Source of the DNA: Pelagibius sp. CAU 1746
GTDB lineage: Bacteria > Pseudomonadota > Alphaproteobacteria > Kiloniellales > Kiloniellaceae
DNA length: 64,000 nucleotides
Direction: 5' to 3'
Assembly: GCF_039839785.1 (NCBI RefSeq)
Contig: NZ_JBDOQT010000001.1
Span: 1 to 64,000 of the forward strand
This document shows, in pieces, positions 20,801 to 29,820 of this stretch. The translations under genes were made by a program, and so were the position numbers. Every line of letters begins with the position of its first letter. The stretch's first letter is position 1. Below the pieces are notes generated by a model. That model saw nothing but the letters and a program-made list of their open reading frames with translations. It did not search any database and was not told where the DNA came from.

Positions 20801-22021
20801 CTAGGCTGCATCCAGGCCGTAGGCGGTATGAAGTCCGCGCAACGCCAGTTCGGTGTACTCCTCGGCGATCAGCACCGAGACCTTGATTTCGGAGGTGGAG
20901 ATCACCTGGATGTTGATGCCCCGTTCGGCCAGCGCGGTGAACATCTGCTGGGCGACGCCCGCATGGCTGCGCATGCCCACGCCGATGACCGAGACCTTCA
21001 CCACGTTGGGGTCGGACAGGATCTCGTCGAAGCCAAGCTCCGCCTGACGCTCGCGCAGCACCTGTTCGGCGCGCTCCAAATCGGCCCGGCTGACGGTGAA
21101 GGTCAGATCGGTGCGCTCGGTCTCGGCCGAGACGTTCTGCACGATCATATCAACGTTGATGGCCGCCTGCGACAACGGGCCGAAAATCTTGGCGGCGACA
21201 CCCGGCTGGTCCGGCACGCGCAGCAGCGTGATCTTGGCTTCGTCGCGGCTGTAGGCGATGCCGGACACAAGGGCTTGTTCCACGATCTCATCCTCGTCGA
21301 CGACTAGGGTTCCGGGAGACTCTTCGAAGCTGGACAGTACCTGCACGCGAACGTGGTGCTTCATGGCCATCTCGACCGAGCGCGTCTGCAGGACCTTGGC
21401 CCCCTGGGAGGCCATTTCCAGCATCTCCTCGTAGGTGATTCTATCCAGCTTGCGCGCCTTGGCAACGATACGCGGATCGGTCGTGTAGACGCCGTCCACG
21501 TCGGTGTAGATGTCGCAGCGCTCGGCCTGCAGGGCCGCCGCCAGCGCCACCGCCGAAGTGTCGGAGCCGCCGCGGCCCAGGGTCGTGATGCGCCCCTGGG
21601 GGTCGATGCCCTGGAAGCCCGCGACCACGGCGACCTGTCCCTCGCCGAAGCGGCGCACCATGTCCTGTACGTCGATTTCCTCGATGCGCGCGGAACCATG
21701 CGCATCGTCGCTGCGGATCGGGATCTGCCAGCCCATCCAGGAGCGCGCCGGCACCCCCATGGACTGCAGCACGATGGCCATGAGGCCCGACGTCACCTGC
21801 TCGCCCGAGGAAACCACCACATCGTATTCGCGCAGATCGGCCAGATTGGCGGCGTCGCGGACCAGCTTGACCATGGAATTGGTCACGCCGGCCATGGCCG
21901 AGACCACCACCGCGACCTCGTTGCCGCGCTCGACCTCCACCTTCACGCGCGCCGCCGCGCGGCGGATGCGCTCCAGATCGGCAACCGAAGTGCCCCCGAA
22001 TTTCATCACAATACGGGCCAT
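20801..22021 (-). CDS. lysC: Aspartate kinase
   Basis: It phosphorylates aspartate, the first step to lysine, threonine and methionine. The kinase domain starts MARIVMKFGGTSV and has GFQGID...TTLGRGGSDTSAVALA. Two C-terminal ACT domains (about 265-406) would bind the feedback inhibitor. The start is the ATG at 22021, giving 406 residues; an open frame runs upstream through a duplicated 19-base segment but gives non-family sequence. It is divergent from ubiG across a 233-base gap and lies upstream of ptsP. Confidence 0.96.
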   Translation of the reverse strand: MARIVMKFGGTSVADLERIRRAAARVKVEVERGNEVAVVVSAMAGVTNSMVKLVRDAANLADLREYDVVVSSGEQVTSGLMAIVLQSMGVPARSWMGWQIPIRSDDAHGSARIEEIDVQDMVRRFGEGQVAVVAGFQGIDPQGRITTLGRGGSDTSAVALAAALQAERCDIYTDVDGVYTTDPRIVAKARKLDRITYEEMLEMASQGAKVLQTRSVEMAMKHHVRVQVLSSFEESPGTLVVDEDEIVEQALVSGIAYSRDEAKITLLRVPDQPGVAAKIFGPLSQAAINVDMIVQNVSAETERTDLTFTVSRADLERAEQVLRERQAELGFDEILSDPNVVKVSVIGVGMRSHAGVAQQMFTALAERGINIQVISTSEIKVSVLIAEEYTELALRGLHTAYGLDAA

Positions 22022-22045
22022 GGTCGTCCCAGCCGTCTTGCCCCA

Positions 22046-22083
22046 GAAATACTGCGCGATAGATGAAATACTGCGCGATAGAT
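22046..22083. repeat. 19-bp perfect tandem duplication in the lysC leader
   Basis: Two identical 19-bp units (22046-22064 and 22065-22083, each beginning GAAATACTGCGCG) lie 25-62 bases upstream of the lysC start. The copies have no differences, so the duplication is recent or maintained. It falls in the probable lysC 5' untranslated region or promoter. Confidence 0.85.
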
Positions 22084-22254
22084 CCTGTGGACAGAATGGA
22101 TCACAGCGCCCCCGTCCGGACGTTGGTACCAGGCCTTGGCGGTTGCCCGGGAAGCGGCGGCTATCCATACTCGCAGCGATGCCGCAGTGCAAGAGCAAGG
22201 CGGGCCGCGGCCACACGCCGCAGGCGCAAAACGCAGGATCGAGGCGAAGGAGCT

Positions 22255-23049
22255 ATGGAACAGAGCGAAGCACGGACGGCCGGCGGCGCCAGTATCGATG
22301 CGGAGGAGATCGCCAAGTTCTCCGCCATGGCCGAGGCCTGGTGGGACCCCAACGGCAAGTTCCGCCCGCTGCACCGCTTCAACCCGGTGCGCCTGGCCTT
22401 CATCCGCGACCGGCTCTGCGCCCATTTCGGGCGGGACCCCCTGGCCGACACGCCCCTCAAAGGGCTGAAGCTGCTCGACGTGGGCTGCGGCGGCGGGCTG
22501 CTGTCGGAGCCGCTGGCCCGCCTGGGCGCGGAGGTCACCGGCCTGGACGCGGCCGAGAAGAACATCCGCATCGCCGCGCTGCACGCCGAGGACACCGGCC
22601 TCGAAATCGACTACCGCCACGGCAGCGTCGAGGCTCTGGCCGCCGGCATCCAGGCTGGCAGCGAGACGCATTTCGATGCGGTCCTGAACATGGAGGTGGT
22701 GGAGCACGTCGCCGACGTGGACTCCTTCCTCGCCGCCTCGGCCGCCCTGGTGCGCCCCGGCGGCCTGATGATCATGGCCACCCTGAACCGCACGCCGAAG
22801 GCCTTCCTGCTGGCCATCGTCGGGGCCGAGTACCTGCTGCGCTGGCTGCCGCGCGGCACCCACGACTGGCGGCGCTTCCTGCGCCCCTCCGAACTGGCCC
22901 GCGCGCTGCGCCAGGCCGGCATGGACGTCACGGAGATGACCGGCGTCGCCTACAACCCGCTGACCGACGGCTGGCGGCTGGCGCCGCGCGATCTGGACGT
23001 GAACTACATGCTGGTCGCAACCCGTTCGCCGGACGCCGGCGGAAGCTGA
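22255..23049 (+). CDS. ubiG: Ubiquinone biosynthesis bifunctional O-methyltransferase
   Basis: It makes both O-methylations in ubiquinone synthesis (2-polyprenyl-6-hydroxyphenol methylase and the last demethylubiquinone methylation). Seen are the UbiG N-terminus ([30 protein letters not shown]), the SAM-binding [20 protein letters not shown], and the downstream block [14 protein letters not shown]. The C-terminal part has [14 protein letters not shown], specific to this family. Start ATG at 22255 after AAGGAG; the frame is open further upstream but lacks conservation. Its 264 residues are normal. Divergent from lysC. Confidence 0.96.
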   Translation: MEQSEARTAGGASIDAEEIAKFSAMAEAWWDPNGKFRPLHRFNPVRLAFIRDRLCAHFGRDPLADTPLKGLKLLDVGCGGGLLSEPLARLGAEVTGLDAAEKNIRIAALHAEDTGLEIDYRHGSVEALAAGIQAGSETHFDAVLNMEVVEHVADVDSFLAASAALVRPGGLMIMATLNRTPKAFLLAIVGAEYLLRWLPRGTHDWRRFLRPSELARALRQAGMDVTEMTGVAYNPLTDGWRLAPRDLDVNYMLVATRSPDAGGS

Positions 23050-23085
23050 GGCGCCGGGAGCCCCCGGCCAACGGGAAGGGTCGCC

Positions 23086-23574
23086 CTAGGAGTTTTCCCG
23101 GGGCAGCCAGGGCACCCGCGCCACTTCGATGCCCTCGTCCCGCAGTTCCTCGGCCTCGGCATCGGAGGATTCGCCGTAGATGCCGCGCGGGTCGCTTTCG
23201 CCATAGTGGATCTTGCGCGCTTCCTCGGCGAAATTGCCGCCGACGTAGTCGCAGTTCTTCTCCACGTGATCGCGCAGTTCCCGCAACATGCGGCGCAACT
23301 CGCCGGCCTTTTCGCCGTCGGCCATGGCGGCGGCCGAAGCCCCGGCTTCCCGGGACGCCTGCTGCCCGGCTTCCGGGGCAGGGCCGGCCTTTTCCGGCAC
23401 CCCGCGCCGGGCCGTCACCACCGCCGGCGCCATCAGCGCCTTGGTCACCTTCTTGCTGCCGCAGACCGGGCAAACGACCTTGCCCGCCTCGGCTTGGGCG
23501 GTGAAGCTGGCGCTGTCGGGAAACCATGCCTCGAAGACGTGGTCTTTACGGCACTTGAGGTCGTAGACGATCAT
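23086..23574 (-). CDS. DUF1178 family protein
   Basis: This is a small protein of unknown function found mainly in proteobacteria. It starts MIVYDLKCRKDHVFEAWFPDSASF, as all members do. A likely zinc knuckle is formed by C8 and C35-x-x-C38 (VCPVCGSKKVTKAL). A Lys/Ala-rich middle is followed by the helical C-terminal LRRMLRELRDHVEKNCDYVGGNFAEEARKIHYGE block. Length is 162 residues. It is convergent with ubiG and divergent from the small methyltransferase gene. No reaction can be assigned. Confidence 0.85.
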   Translation of the reverse strand: MIVYDLKCRKDHVFEAWFPDSASFTAQAEAGKVVCPVCGSKKVTKALMAPAVVTARRGVPEKAGPAPEAGQQASREAGASAAAMADGEKAGELRRMLRELRDHVEKNCDYVGGNFAEEARKIHYGESDPRGIYGESSDAEAEELRDEGIEVARVPWLPRENS

Positions 23575-23645
23575 CGTGGTCCAAAAGTTCCCATCACAGG
23601 TCCGTCCTGCGGACCATTCTAGAACCGTTACAGGAAAGAAATAGG

Positions 23646-24221
23646 GTGAAACAGGCCGATAGTCAAAGCACCACGAAAGCCCCCGGGAGCGGCGATCCCT
23701 CGCCCTGGGTACGGCGTTTCGCCCCTCTGGTACCCGCCGGAGCCCCGGTCCTCGACCTGGCCTGCGGCGGCGGTCGGCACAGCCGTCTGTTCCTGGAACG
23801 CGGCCACCCGGTACTGGCGGTCGACCGCGACCTCTCTTGGCTCGGCGATATGCGGGAGAACCCGCGCCTGGAGGCTCTGGCCTGCGACCTGGAGGGAGGG
23901 CCGCTTCCCGGCTTCTTCGAGCGCAGGTTCGGCGGCATCGTAGTCACCAACTACCTCTACCGGCCGCTCTTCGCGCCCATCGCGACGGCGCTCGCCCCCG
24001 GCGGCGTCCTGATCTACGAAACCTTCGCCGCGGGCAACGAGCGCTTCGGCAAGCCGAGCAATCCGCACTTCCTGCTGTACGCCGGTGAACTGCTGGAAGC
24101 CTTCCAGGGCCGCCTGGACGTCATCGCCTACGAAAACATGGTCGTCGAACGGCCCAAGCCCGCGGCGGTGCAGCGCCTCTGCGCGCAAGCCCCTGCGAAA
24201 GGGGCGCAAAAAGGGAAATAG
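23646..24221 (+). CDS. Class I SAM-dependent methyltransferase (TehB-like)
   Basis: This is a small methyltransferase with the SAM-binding loop VLDLACGGGRHSRLFLERGH (residues about 35-54) and the acidic ribose contact AVDRD. Helices after VTNYLYRPLFAPIATALAPGGVLIYETFA follow the order seen in TehB-like and tellurite-resistance type methyltransferases. There are 191 residues and a GTG start at 23646. The C-terminus is short and basic. The substrate cannot be told from sequence. It is divergent from DUF1178 (71 bases) and convergent with grxC (9 bases). Confidence 0.75.
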   Translation: MKQADSQSTTKAPGSGDPSPWVRRFAPLVPAGAPVLDLACGGGRHSRLFLERGHPVLAVDRDLSWLGDMRENPRLEALACDLEGGPLPGFFERRFGGIVVTNYLYRPLFAPIATALAPGGVLIYETFAAGNERFGKPSNPHFLLYAGELLEAFQGRLDVIAYENMVVERPKPAAVQRLCAQAPAKGAQKGK

Positions 24222-24230
24222 ATAGGGGGG

Positions 24231-24494
24231 TCAGGCGCCGGGCTGCAGCAAGGGGTCCAGCTTGCGGCTGGCCTCCAGCGCATAGAGCTCGTCGCAGCCG
24301 CCGATGTGGCGGTCGTCGATGAAGATCTGCGGCACCGAGGTGCGCCCGCCGCTGCGCTCGACCATCTCGGAGCGGCGCTTGGGGTTCACCATCACGTCGA
24401 TCTCGGTGAAGTCCACGCCCTTCTGCTCCAGCAGCTTCTTGGCCCGGTAGCAGAAGCCGCAAAGCATGCTCGAATAGATCTCAACCTTCGCCAT
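24231..24494 (-). CDS. grxC: Glutaredoxin 3
   Basis: This is a dithiol glutaredoxin that reduces protein disulfides with glutathione. The start is ATG at 24494 (MAKVEIYSSMLCGFC), giving 87 residues. The active site reads C12-G-F-C15; most GrxC proteins have CPYC, so the Pro is replaced. The glutathione-binding TSVPQIFIDDRHIGGCDEL block is intact. The frame is open ten codons further upstream without support. It is convergent with the methyltransferase gene and downstream of comF, a usual alphaproteobacterial neighbour. Confidence 0.93.
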   Translation of the reverse strand: MAKVEIYSSMLCGFCYRAKKLLEQKGVDFTEIDVMVNPKRRSEMVERSGGRTSVPQIFIDDRHIGGCDELYALEASRKLDPLLQPGA

Positions 24495-24594
24495 GGTGTG
24501 TTGCTGCCCATATCCCATCGACAAAACCGGCCCCTACGGCGGGGCCCAAGAGGAGAAGATGGTGTCGGTGGCCAAGGTTGTCCAGGGCGCCGGC

Positions 24595-25398
24595 TCAATC
24601 CCGCAGCGCCCGGGCCAGCACCAGCACGTCGACGGCCGCCGCCCCGGCCTTAAGCGCGGCACGGCTGCAGGCGGCCACGGTGGCGCCGGTGGTCATGACG
24701 TCGTCGACCAGCAGCAGGCGGCGGCCCTGCAGCAGGGCCGCGCGGCGCGGGTTGACGGCGAAGGCGCCGGCGACGTTGCGCTGGCGCTCGCTGCGGGTGA
24801 GACGCCCCTGGCTGGGCGTGGCCCGGCGGCGCAGCAGCAGGTCCGGCACCTCCGTCAGGCCGCCATCGGGCGGGGTCGCGGACCGCGCCAGGGCCCGCGC
24901 CAGCAGCGCCGCCTGGTTGTAGCGCCGGGAAAACAGCCGGCGCCAATGCAGCGGCACCGGTGCGACGACCTCTGCCGCCGCCAGCAGCTCGCGGCCGCTG
25001 CGCGCCATCCAGTCGGCATAGGGCGCCGCCGCCTCGGTGCGGTCGCCGTGCTTGAAGCCTAACAGCAGCGGCCGGCTGCCGTCGTCATAGCGCATCACCG
25101 CGCGCGCCCGCGCAAAGGGCGGTGGCTCCGCCAGGCAGGCGCCACACTCCAGCTCCGCGCCCGCCACCCGGCTACCCGCCGTCTCGTCGTAGGCGAAGGG
25201 CAGGCCGCAGCACCGGCACAGCGGTTCGGCCAGGAAGGTGACGCCCGACCAGCAGGCCGGGCAGAGCGCGCCCTGGGCTTCCACCAGAATGCCGCAGCCG
25301 AGACAGCGCGGCGGCAGCACCAGGTCGAGGACACGCGCCAGGGGGCGCAGCAGGCTCGCCACCGGCCGCCCATCTCCCCTGGTTCCCGTCTCCGCCAT
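24595..25398 (-). CDS. comF: ComF family protein (phosphoribosyltransferase fold)
   Basis: This is a ComF/GntX-type protein. An N-terminal zinc-ribbon region with two CxxC pairs (LPPRCLGCGIL, ALCPACWSG, then LCRCCGLPF and LECGAC) is followed by a type I phosphoribosyltransferase domain with the PRPP loop LLLVDDVMTTGATVAACSRAL. Gram-positive ComF drives DNA uptake at the cytoplasmic membrane; in proteobacteria the role is less certain. I use ATG 25398; a GTG two codons earlier (25404) is also possible. It is 100 bases upstream of grxC and divergent from the next methyltransferase gene. Confidence 0.88.
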   Translation of the reverse strand: MAETGTRGDGRPVASLLRPLARVLDLVLPPRCLGCGILVEAQGALCPACWSGVTFLAEPLCRCCGLPFAYDETAGSRVAGAELECGACLAEPPPFARARAVMRYDDGSRPLLLGFKHGDRTEAAAPYADWMARSGRELLAAAEVVAPVPLHWRRLFSRRYNQAALLARALARSATPPDGGLTEVPDLLLRRRATPSQGRLTRSERQRNVAGAFAVNPRRAALLQGRRLLLVDDVMTTGATVAACSRAALKAGAAAVDVLVLARALRD

Positions 25399-25542
25399 CC
25401 GCACGCCCCCCGCCGCGCTCCGCTACTGCGGCGATGGTGGCGGAGGTCCCGGCGGCGGTCAATTGCGGGCCCTGCAACGCTTACTCAGCGCCGCACCTCC
25501 CGAGGCCTTTTCGCAGCCGTCCTCGCGCGCCATAGTGCGGTC

Positions 25543-26487
25543 ATGAGCAACCAGACCGGCTCCGACATCCCGGAGATCTTCGACCGCCGCTGCCTGCGCC
25601 GCCACCGGGAGCGCGCCGCGGGGGCGATCGCCGAGCACGACTTCCTGATCCGCGAAGTTGCGGAACGCCTGCTCGACCGGCTGCAGGACATCCGACGGAG
25701 CTTTCCCCTGGCGCTGGACCTGGGTTGCCACCACGGCGTCGTCGCCGAGTTGCTGGCCGAACACCCCGCGGGCCTGGGCGGCATCGAGACCCTGGTCCAG
25801 GCCGACCTCTCCCCGGCCATGGCCCGTCTCGCCGGCGCGCGCGCGCCGGCCCTGGCGGCCGACGAGGAAGCCTTGCCCTTCGCCGCGGGATCCCTGGACC
25901 TCGTGCTCTCGGTGCTCAGCCTGCACTGGGTCAACGACCTGCCCGGGACACTGCTGCAGATCGCCCGCGTGCTGAAGCCGGACGGCCTGTTCCTCGCCGC
26001 GATGATCGGCGGCGAGAGCCTGAAGGAGCTGCGCGCCGCGCTGCTGCAGGCCGAAAGCGAGGTCGAGGGCGGCGCGTCGCCACGCGTCTCGCCCTTCGCG
26101 GACCTACGCGACCTGGGCGGCCTGCTGCAGCGCGCCGGCTTTGCCCTGCCGGTGGCCGACGTGGACAGCATCACCGTGACCTATCCCTCAGCCCTGAAGC
26201 TGATGGGCGACCTGCGCGGCATGGGGGAAAGCGGCGCCGACCGCAACCGGCGGCGCGGCTTCAGCCGGCGCGAGACCCTGCTGCGCGCCGCCGCGCTGTA
26301 CCAGGAGCGCCACGCCGACAGCGAGGGACGGATTCCCGCGACCTTCGACATCCTCTATCTGACCGGCTGGACGCCCCACGCCTCCCAGCAGCGCCCCCTC
26401 GCTCCGGGCAGCGCCAAGGTGCGGCTGGCCGAAGCGCTGGACGGCGGGGAACAGTCCGGCGGCGGCAAGGCCGCCCCCGAAGGCTGA
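25543..26487 (+). CDS. BioC/NDUFAF5-like methyltransferase-fold protein
   Basis: The protein has a methyltransferase fold. Its SAM loop is degraded to ALDLGCHHGVVAELL; the acidic strand is QADLSPAMARL, and DLVLSVLSLHWVNDLPGTL is the signature shared with BioC and with mitochondrial NDUFAF5. The N-terminal IFDRRCLRRHRERAA and the C-terminal TFDILYLTGWTPHASQQRPL blocks are those of the NDUFAF5 branch. That branch hydroxylates an Arg of the complex I subunit NDUFS7 in mitochondria. In alphaproteobacteria a complex I maturation role is likely but inferred. 314 residues, ATG start. Divergent from comF. Confidence 0.78.
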   Translation: MSNQTGSDIPEIFDRRCLRRHRERAAGAIAEHDFLIREVAERLLDRLQDIRRSFPLALDLGCHHGVVAELLAEHPAGLGGIETLVQADLSPAMARLAGARAPALAADEEALPFAAGSLDLVLSVLSLHWVNDLPGTLLQIARVLKPDGLFLAAMIGGESLKELRAALLQAESEVEGGASPRVSPFADLRDLGGLLQRAGFALPVADVDSITVTYPSALKLMGDLRGMGESGADRNRRRGFSRRETLLRAAALYQERHADSEGRIPATFDILYLTGWTPHASQQRPLAPGSAKVRLAEALDGGEQSGGGKAAPEG

Positions 26488-26523
26488 TTCCCGAAAGCTG
26501 ATCCCCCAACAGCGCTGCCGCCG

Positions 26524-26820
26524 TCAGGCCTGTCCGTCGTGGCCGCCACCGTCGGTGCGGCGCTGCGAGGCCAGAACATGACCTTCCTCGGTCGCCGCTT
26601 CGCGGAAATATCTGAGGATGAACACCCGCACGCCGGCGGTGAGGCCGGATTGATCGCGCTCTTTGTCCACCTGGGCACAGATGTCGTGCAGGCTGCGTCC
26701 TTCCCGAGCGCAGATCTCGGTCAGGGCGTCCCACATCTCCGGTTCCAGGCGGATACTCGTCCGCCGATCCGCGAGTGTAACGTTGCGGCTAATGAGCGTA
26801 GACACGAGATATTGGAGCAA
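26524..26820 (-). CDS. Ribbon-helix-helix domain-containing protein
   Basis: This is a small predicted DNA-binding protein of the RHH_4 type common in alphaproteobacteria. The core LADRRTSIRLEPEMWDALTEICAREGRSLHDICAQVD (residues about 16-52) has the beta strand and two helices of the ribbon-helix-helix fold. It is followed by a third helix region (GLTAGVRVFILRYFREAA) and a polar tail. The frame begins with TTG at 26820; GTG at 26805 (STLISRNV) is an alternative, and neither has a clear Shine-Dalgarno. It may act as a regulator; the target is unknown. Convergent with the methyltransferase gene. Confidence 0.75.
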   Translation of the reverse strand: MLQYLVSTLISRNVTLADRRTSIRLEPEMWDALTEICAREGRSLHDICAQVDKERDQSGLTAGVRVFILRYFREAATEEGHVLASQRRTDGGGHDGQA

Positions 26821-26925
26821 TCATAAAAGAATATGGCGCTGAAGCTTGCACCGGACATTTTAGGCATCAGCAACCACCAGTAGCAAGTTTTCTCGTTTCG
26901 CTCACGGGAATGTCGCAGCATTGTG

Positions 26926-27384
26926 TTACAGCAGGTCGCGCAGCAGGGCGACCAGCGGCACGTCGGCCGGCGGCATTTTGTAGTCGGTGAGGCGCGCCGG
27001 CCTCACCCACGCCAGTTTCTGTCCCTCGCGGCCCTGCGGCTGCCCTTCCCATCTGCGGCAGGCGAAAAGCGGCATCAGCAGATGAAAATCGTCATAGGAA
27101 TGCGAAGCAAAAGCAATCGGCGCCAGGCAGCTTTGCCGCGTATCGATCCCCAGCTCTTCGTGCAGTTCACGCACCAGCGCGGCCTCCGGCGTCTCCCCCT
27201 CGGCCACCTTGCCGCCGGGAAACTCCCATAACCCCGCCATGGACCGGCCCTCGGGGCGCCGGGCAATCAGCACCCGGCCGTCGATGTCGACCAGCGCCGC
27301 GGCGGCGACCAGCAGGACCGGCCTGGCCGGGGCCGCACGCTCATCGGCCTGCCAGCAGCCCGCATCTTCCGCCGCGCCGCCCAC
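26926..27384 (-). CDS. mutT: 8-oxo-dGTP diphosphatase (NUDIX)
   Basis: It hydrolyses oxidised guanine nucleotides so that they are not built into DNA. The Nudix box is complete: GGKVAEGETPEAALVRELHE followed by ELGI matches GX5EX7REUXEEXGU. The MutT-specific WEFPGG and the C-terminal DYKMPPADVPLVALLRDLL are seen. The start is GTG at 27384, six bases after the argJ stop and preceded by AAGGG. The much longer open frame runs on antiphase through argJ and is not coding. Length is 152 residues. It is coupled to argJ, as in many alphaproteobacteria. Confidence 0.92.
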   Translation of the reverse strand: MGGAAEDAGCWQADERAAPARPVLLVAAAALVDIDGRVLIARRPEGRSMAGLWEFPGGKVAEGETPEAALVRELHEELGIDTRQSCLAPIAFASHSYDDFHLLMPLFACRRWEGQPQGREGQKLAWVRPARLTDYKMPPADVPLVALLRDLL

Positions 27385-27389
27385 GCCCT

Positions 27390-28622
27390 TCAGCTCCGGT
27401 AATCGGCGTTGATGGAGATGTAGCCGTGCGTCAGGTCGCAGGTCCAGACCGTGGCCCGGCCGCGGCCGATGCCGATGTCCACCTCGATGTCGATGCTGCT
27501 GCCCTTCATGTGCCGGGCCACCGGGGCTTCGTCGTAACCGGGCACCACCTCGCCGGCCTCGGCGACCTGCACGCCGCCGATGGCGATGGCCAGGCGGTCG
27601 CGGTCGGCGCGCTCGCCGGACTTGCCCACCGCCATGACGATGCGTCCCCAGTTGGCGTCCTCGCCGGCGATGGCCGTCTTCACCAGCGGTGAATTGCCGA
27701 TCGCCAGACCGATTCGCCGGGCCGCCCCCTGCGAGGCGGCGCCGAGCACCCGTATGGTGATGAACTTGCGGGCGCCCTCGCCGTCGCGCACCACCTGTTG
27801 GGCGAGATCGCGCAGCAGTTCCTCCAAGGCCCGGCGGAAGTCGGCCAGGCGCGGGTCGCGCGGATCGCTGATACGCGGATGCGTCGCCTTGCCGGTGGCA
27901 CCCATGAGCAGGGTGTCGCTGGTCGATGTATCGCCGTCGACGGTGATGCAGTTGAAGGTCTTGTCCGCCGCCTGGCGCAGCAGGGCCTGCAGCACGGGGG
28001 CCGGCAGCCGCGCATCGGTGAAGGCAAAGGAGAGCATGGTCCCCATGTCCGGCGCGATCATGCCGGATCCCTTGGCGATGCCCGCCAGCATGACCGGCTT
28101 GCCGCCGATCTCGGCCTTGCGCAGCGCGCCCTTGGGATAGGTATCGGTGGTCATGATCGCCTTGGCCGCCGCCTTCCAGCCGCCGGGTTTCAGCTTCTTG
28201 GGCAAGCCCTTCACGGTCTTGACGATCCGCTCGGTGGGCAAGGGCTCGCCGATGACGCCGGTCGAGGCGGCCAGCACGTCCTGCGGCCGGCAGCCGAGCG
28301 ACTCGGCGACCGCCTGGACCACCCGCTTGACCGAGGTTTCTCCGGTCTTGCCGGTAAAGGCGTTGGCGTTGCCGGAGTTGACGATGACCGCGCGGGCCCG
28401 GCCGTGGGGCAACTGAGCCCGGCACCACTCCACCGGCGCGGAAGCGGTCTTCGAGCGGGTCAGGACGCCGGCGACGGTGCTGCCAGGGTCCAGCACCATC
28501 AGGCAGACGTCCGGCCGCCCCTTGTACTTCACGCCGCAGGCGGCGGTCGCAAACTGCACCCCGGCGATGGCCGGCAGGGTCGGAAAGCGCGCAGGCGCAA
28601 GGGGAGAGACCTCTAGAGCCAT
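27390..28622 (-). CDS. argJ: Bifunctional glutamate N-acetyltransferase/amino-acid acetyltransferase
   Basis: It transfers the acetyl group from N-acetylornithine to glutamate (and can use acetyl-CoA), recycling acetyl in arginine synthesis. The precursor cuts itself into two chains before a Thr nucleophile, here T195 in PDMGTMLSFAFTDA; the residue before it is Gly where many homologues have Ala. Also seen are VNSGNANAFTGK, the TVDGDTSTSDT block and the C-terminal TCDLTHGYISINADYRS. The length (410 aa) is normal. It is upstream of and nearly touches mutT, and lies downstream of two parvulin genes. Confidence 0.96.
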   Translation of the reverse strand: MALEVSPLAPARFPTLPAIAGVQFATAACGVKYKGRPDVCLMVLDPGSTVAGVLTRSKTASAPVEWCRAQLPHGRARAVIVNSGNANAFTGKTGETSVKRVVQAVAESLGCRPQDVLAASTGVIGEPLPTERIVKTVKGLPKKLKPGGWKAAAKAIMTTDTYPKGALRKAEIGGKPVMLAGIAKGSGMIAPDMGTMLSFAFTDARLPAPVLQALLRQAADKTFNCITVDGDTSTSDTLLMGATGKATHPRISDPRDPRLADFRRALEELLRDLAQQVVRDGEGARKFITIRVLGAASQGAARRIGLAIGNSPLVKTAIAGEDANWGRIVMAVGKSGERADRDRLAIAIGGVQVAEAGEVVPGYDEAPVARHMKGSSIDIEVDIGIGRGRATVWTCDLTHGYISINADYRS

Positions 28623-28738
28623 GACAAAGCCTCCCGGCAGATCGACGCAGGCATCTTCAATACCCTCGATTGGTTGGACGGACCGGCGGTCGGTTGGGCG
28701 GGCTGGCGGTTGTCGCGCCGGCCGGCCCGCCCGGTCCC

Positions 28739-29698
28739 TTAGTTGTTCTCGGGCGCAGGTGCGGCCTCGCCGCCCTCCGGCGCCGCCTCGCCCTCCTGCT
28801 GGCCGAAGAGGATCTCGATCTCCGCGCCCTCACGCAGCTCGGCGATGACCGCTTCCGCGGCCTCCTGGGAGAGTTGATCGCGCAGTTCGCCCTCGACCGC
28901 TTCCTTGGTCGGCGGCTCGGTCATGGAGCTCTCTTCCAACAGGATGACGTGGTAGCCGAACTGGGTCTTCACCGGCTCCTTGGAGTAGGTACCGACCTCC
29001 ATGGCGAAGGCGGCGTCGGAGAACTCCGGCACCATCTGGCCTTCCTGGAAAGGCGGCAGATCGCCGCCGTTGGCGCCGCTCGGCCCGGTCGACTTCTCCT
29101 TGGCCAGCTCCGCGAAGTCGGCGCCGCCGTCCAGTTCGACGATCACCGCCTTGGCCTCGTCCTCGCTTTCAACGAGGATGTGGCGCGCCTTCAGCTCACG
29201 CTGCGGCGGGTTCTCCTCCAGGTACTTCTGATAGGCCGTCTCCAGCTTGTCGTCGGTCACCCGCTCGTCGATGGCGCGCTGCAGGTAGGTCTGGCCGACG
29301 ATGAGGTCCTCGACCTTGCCGAGCTGGCTCACCACCTCGGCATCCTTGGCCAGACCGGCGTTGTGGCCGGCCTGGGTCGCCAGCTCGTTGTTGACCACCT
29401 GCTCGAGAATCTGCGGCATCAACAACTGAGCCTGGGCCTGAAGCTGCGGGGGCAGCCGCTGCAGGAAGGCGACGAGGTCGGACTCGTAGAGGTTCTGGCC
29501 ATTGACGATGGCGATGGGGTCGCCTTGGTCGGCGCCGGCTTCGCCCTCGGCGGCAGCCTGCGGCTCGCTCGTGGAAGACCCGATCATACCCGACCCGTTC
29601 ATACCCGACTGGGTCAGATAGGTCTGAAGGCCATAGCCACCGGCGGCCCCTACCAGAAGGGCAACCACCACGGCGACGACGCTTAACGATTTAGACAT
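28739..29698 (-). CDS. PpiC-type peptidylprolyl isomerase, membrane-anchored
   Basis: This is a parvulin-type foldase for secreted proteins. One N-terminal hydrophobic segment (SVVAVVVALLVGAAGGYGL, residues about 5-23) anchors or exports it. A SurA-like helical N-domain follows, then a parvulin domain at about 165-260 with RHILVESEDEAKAVI, TGPSGANGGDLPPFQEGQMVPEF and TQFGYHVILLEE. The C-terminal tail is acidic and Pro/Ala-rich. 319 residues; ATG start with AAGGAG. It follows the second isomerase gene on the same strand, suggesting a duplicated pair near secA. Confidence 0.9.
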   Translation of the reverse strand: MSKSLSVVAVVVALLVGAAGGYGLQTYLTQSGMNGSGMIGSSTSEPQAAAEGEAGADQGDPIAIVNGQNLYESDLVAFLQRLPPQLQAQAQLLMPQILEQVVNNELATQAGHNAGLAKDAEVVSQLGKVEDLIVGQTYLQRAIDERVTDDKLETAYQKYLEENPPQRELKARHILVESEDEAKAVIVELDGGADFAELAKEKSTGPSGANGGDLPPFQEGQMVPEFSDAAFAMEVGTYSKEPVKTQFGYHVILLEESSMTEPPTKEAVEGELRDQLSQEAAEAVIAELREGAEIEILFGQQEGEAAPEGGEAAPAPENN

Positions 29699-29820
29699 GA
29701 AGAAATTCTCCTTGATGGGCCACGCACCCCGGTGACCCGTTCAACAACGGCCCGACAATTATTTTTCCGCGGAAGCTTCCACGGGCTCGAATGCTCTCTC
29801 GCAGACCGGAGGACGGCGGC

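Noticed and set aside
18551-21307. 918-codon open frame opposite ptsP and lysC
   Set aside because: Antisense shadow of two well-identified genes, with no domain of its own.
26926-28428. 500-codon fused frame covering mutT and part of argJ
   Set aside because: Upstream part is argJ in another phase; mutT begins at GTG 27384 right after the argJ stop.
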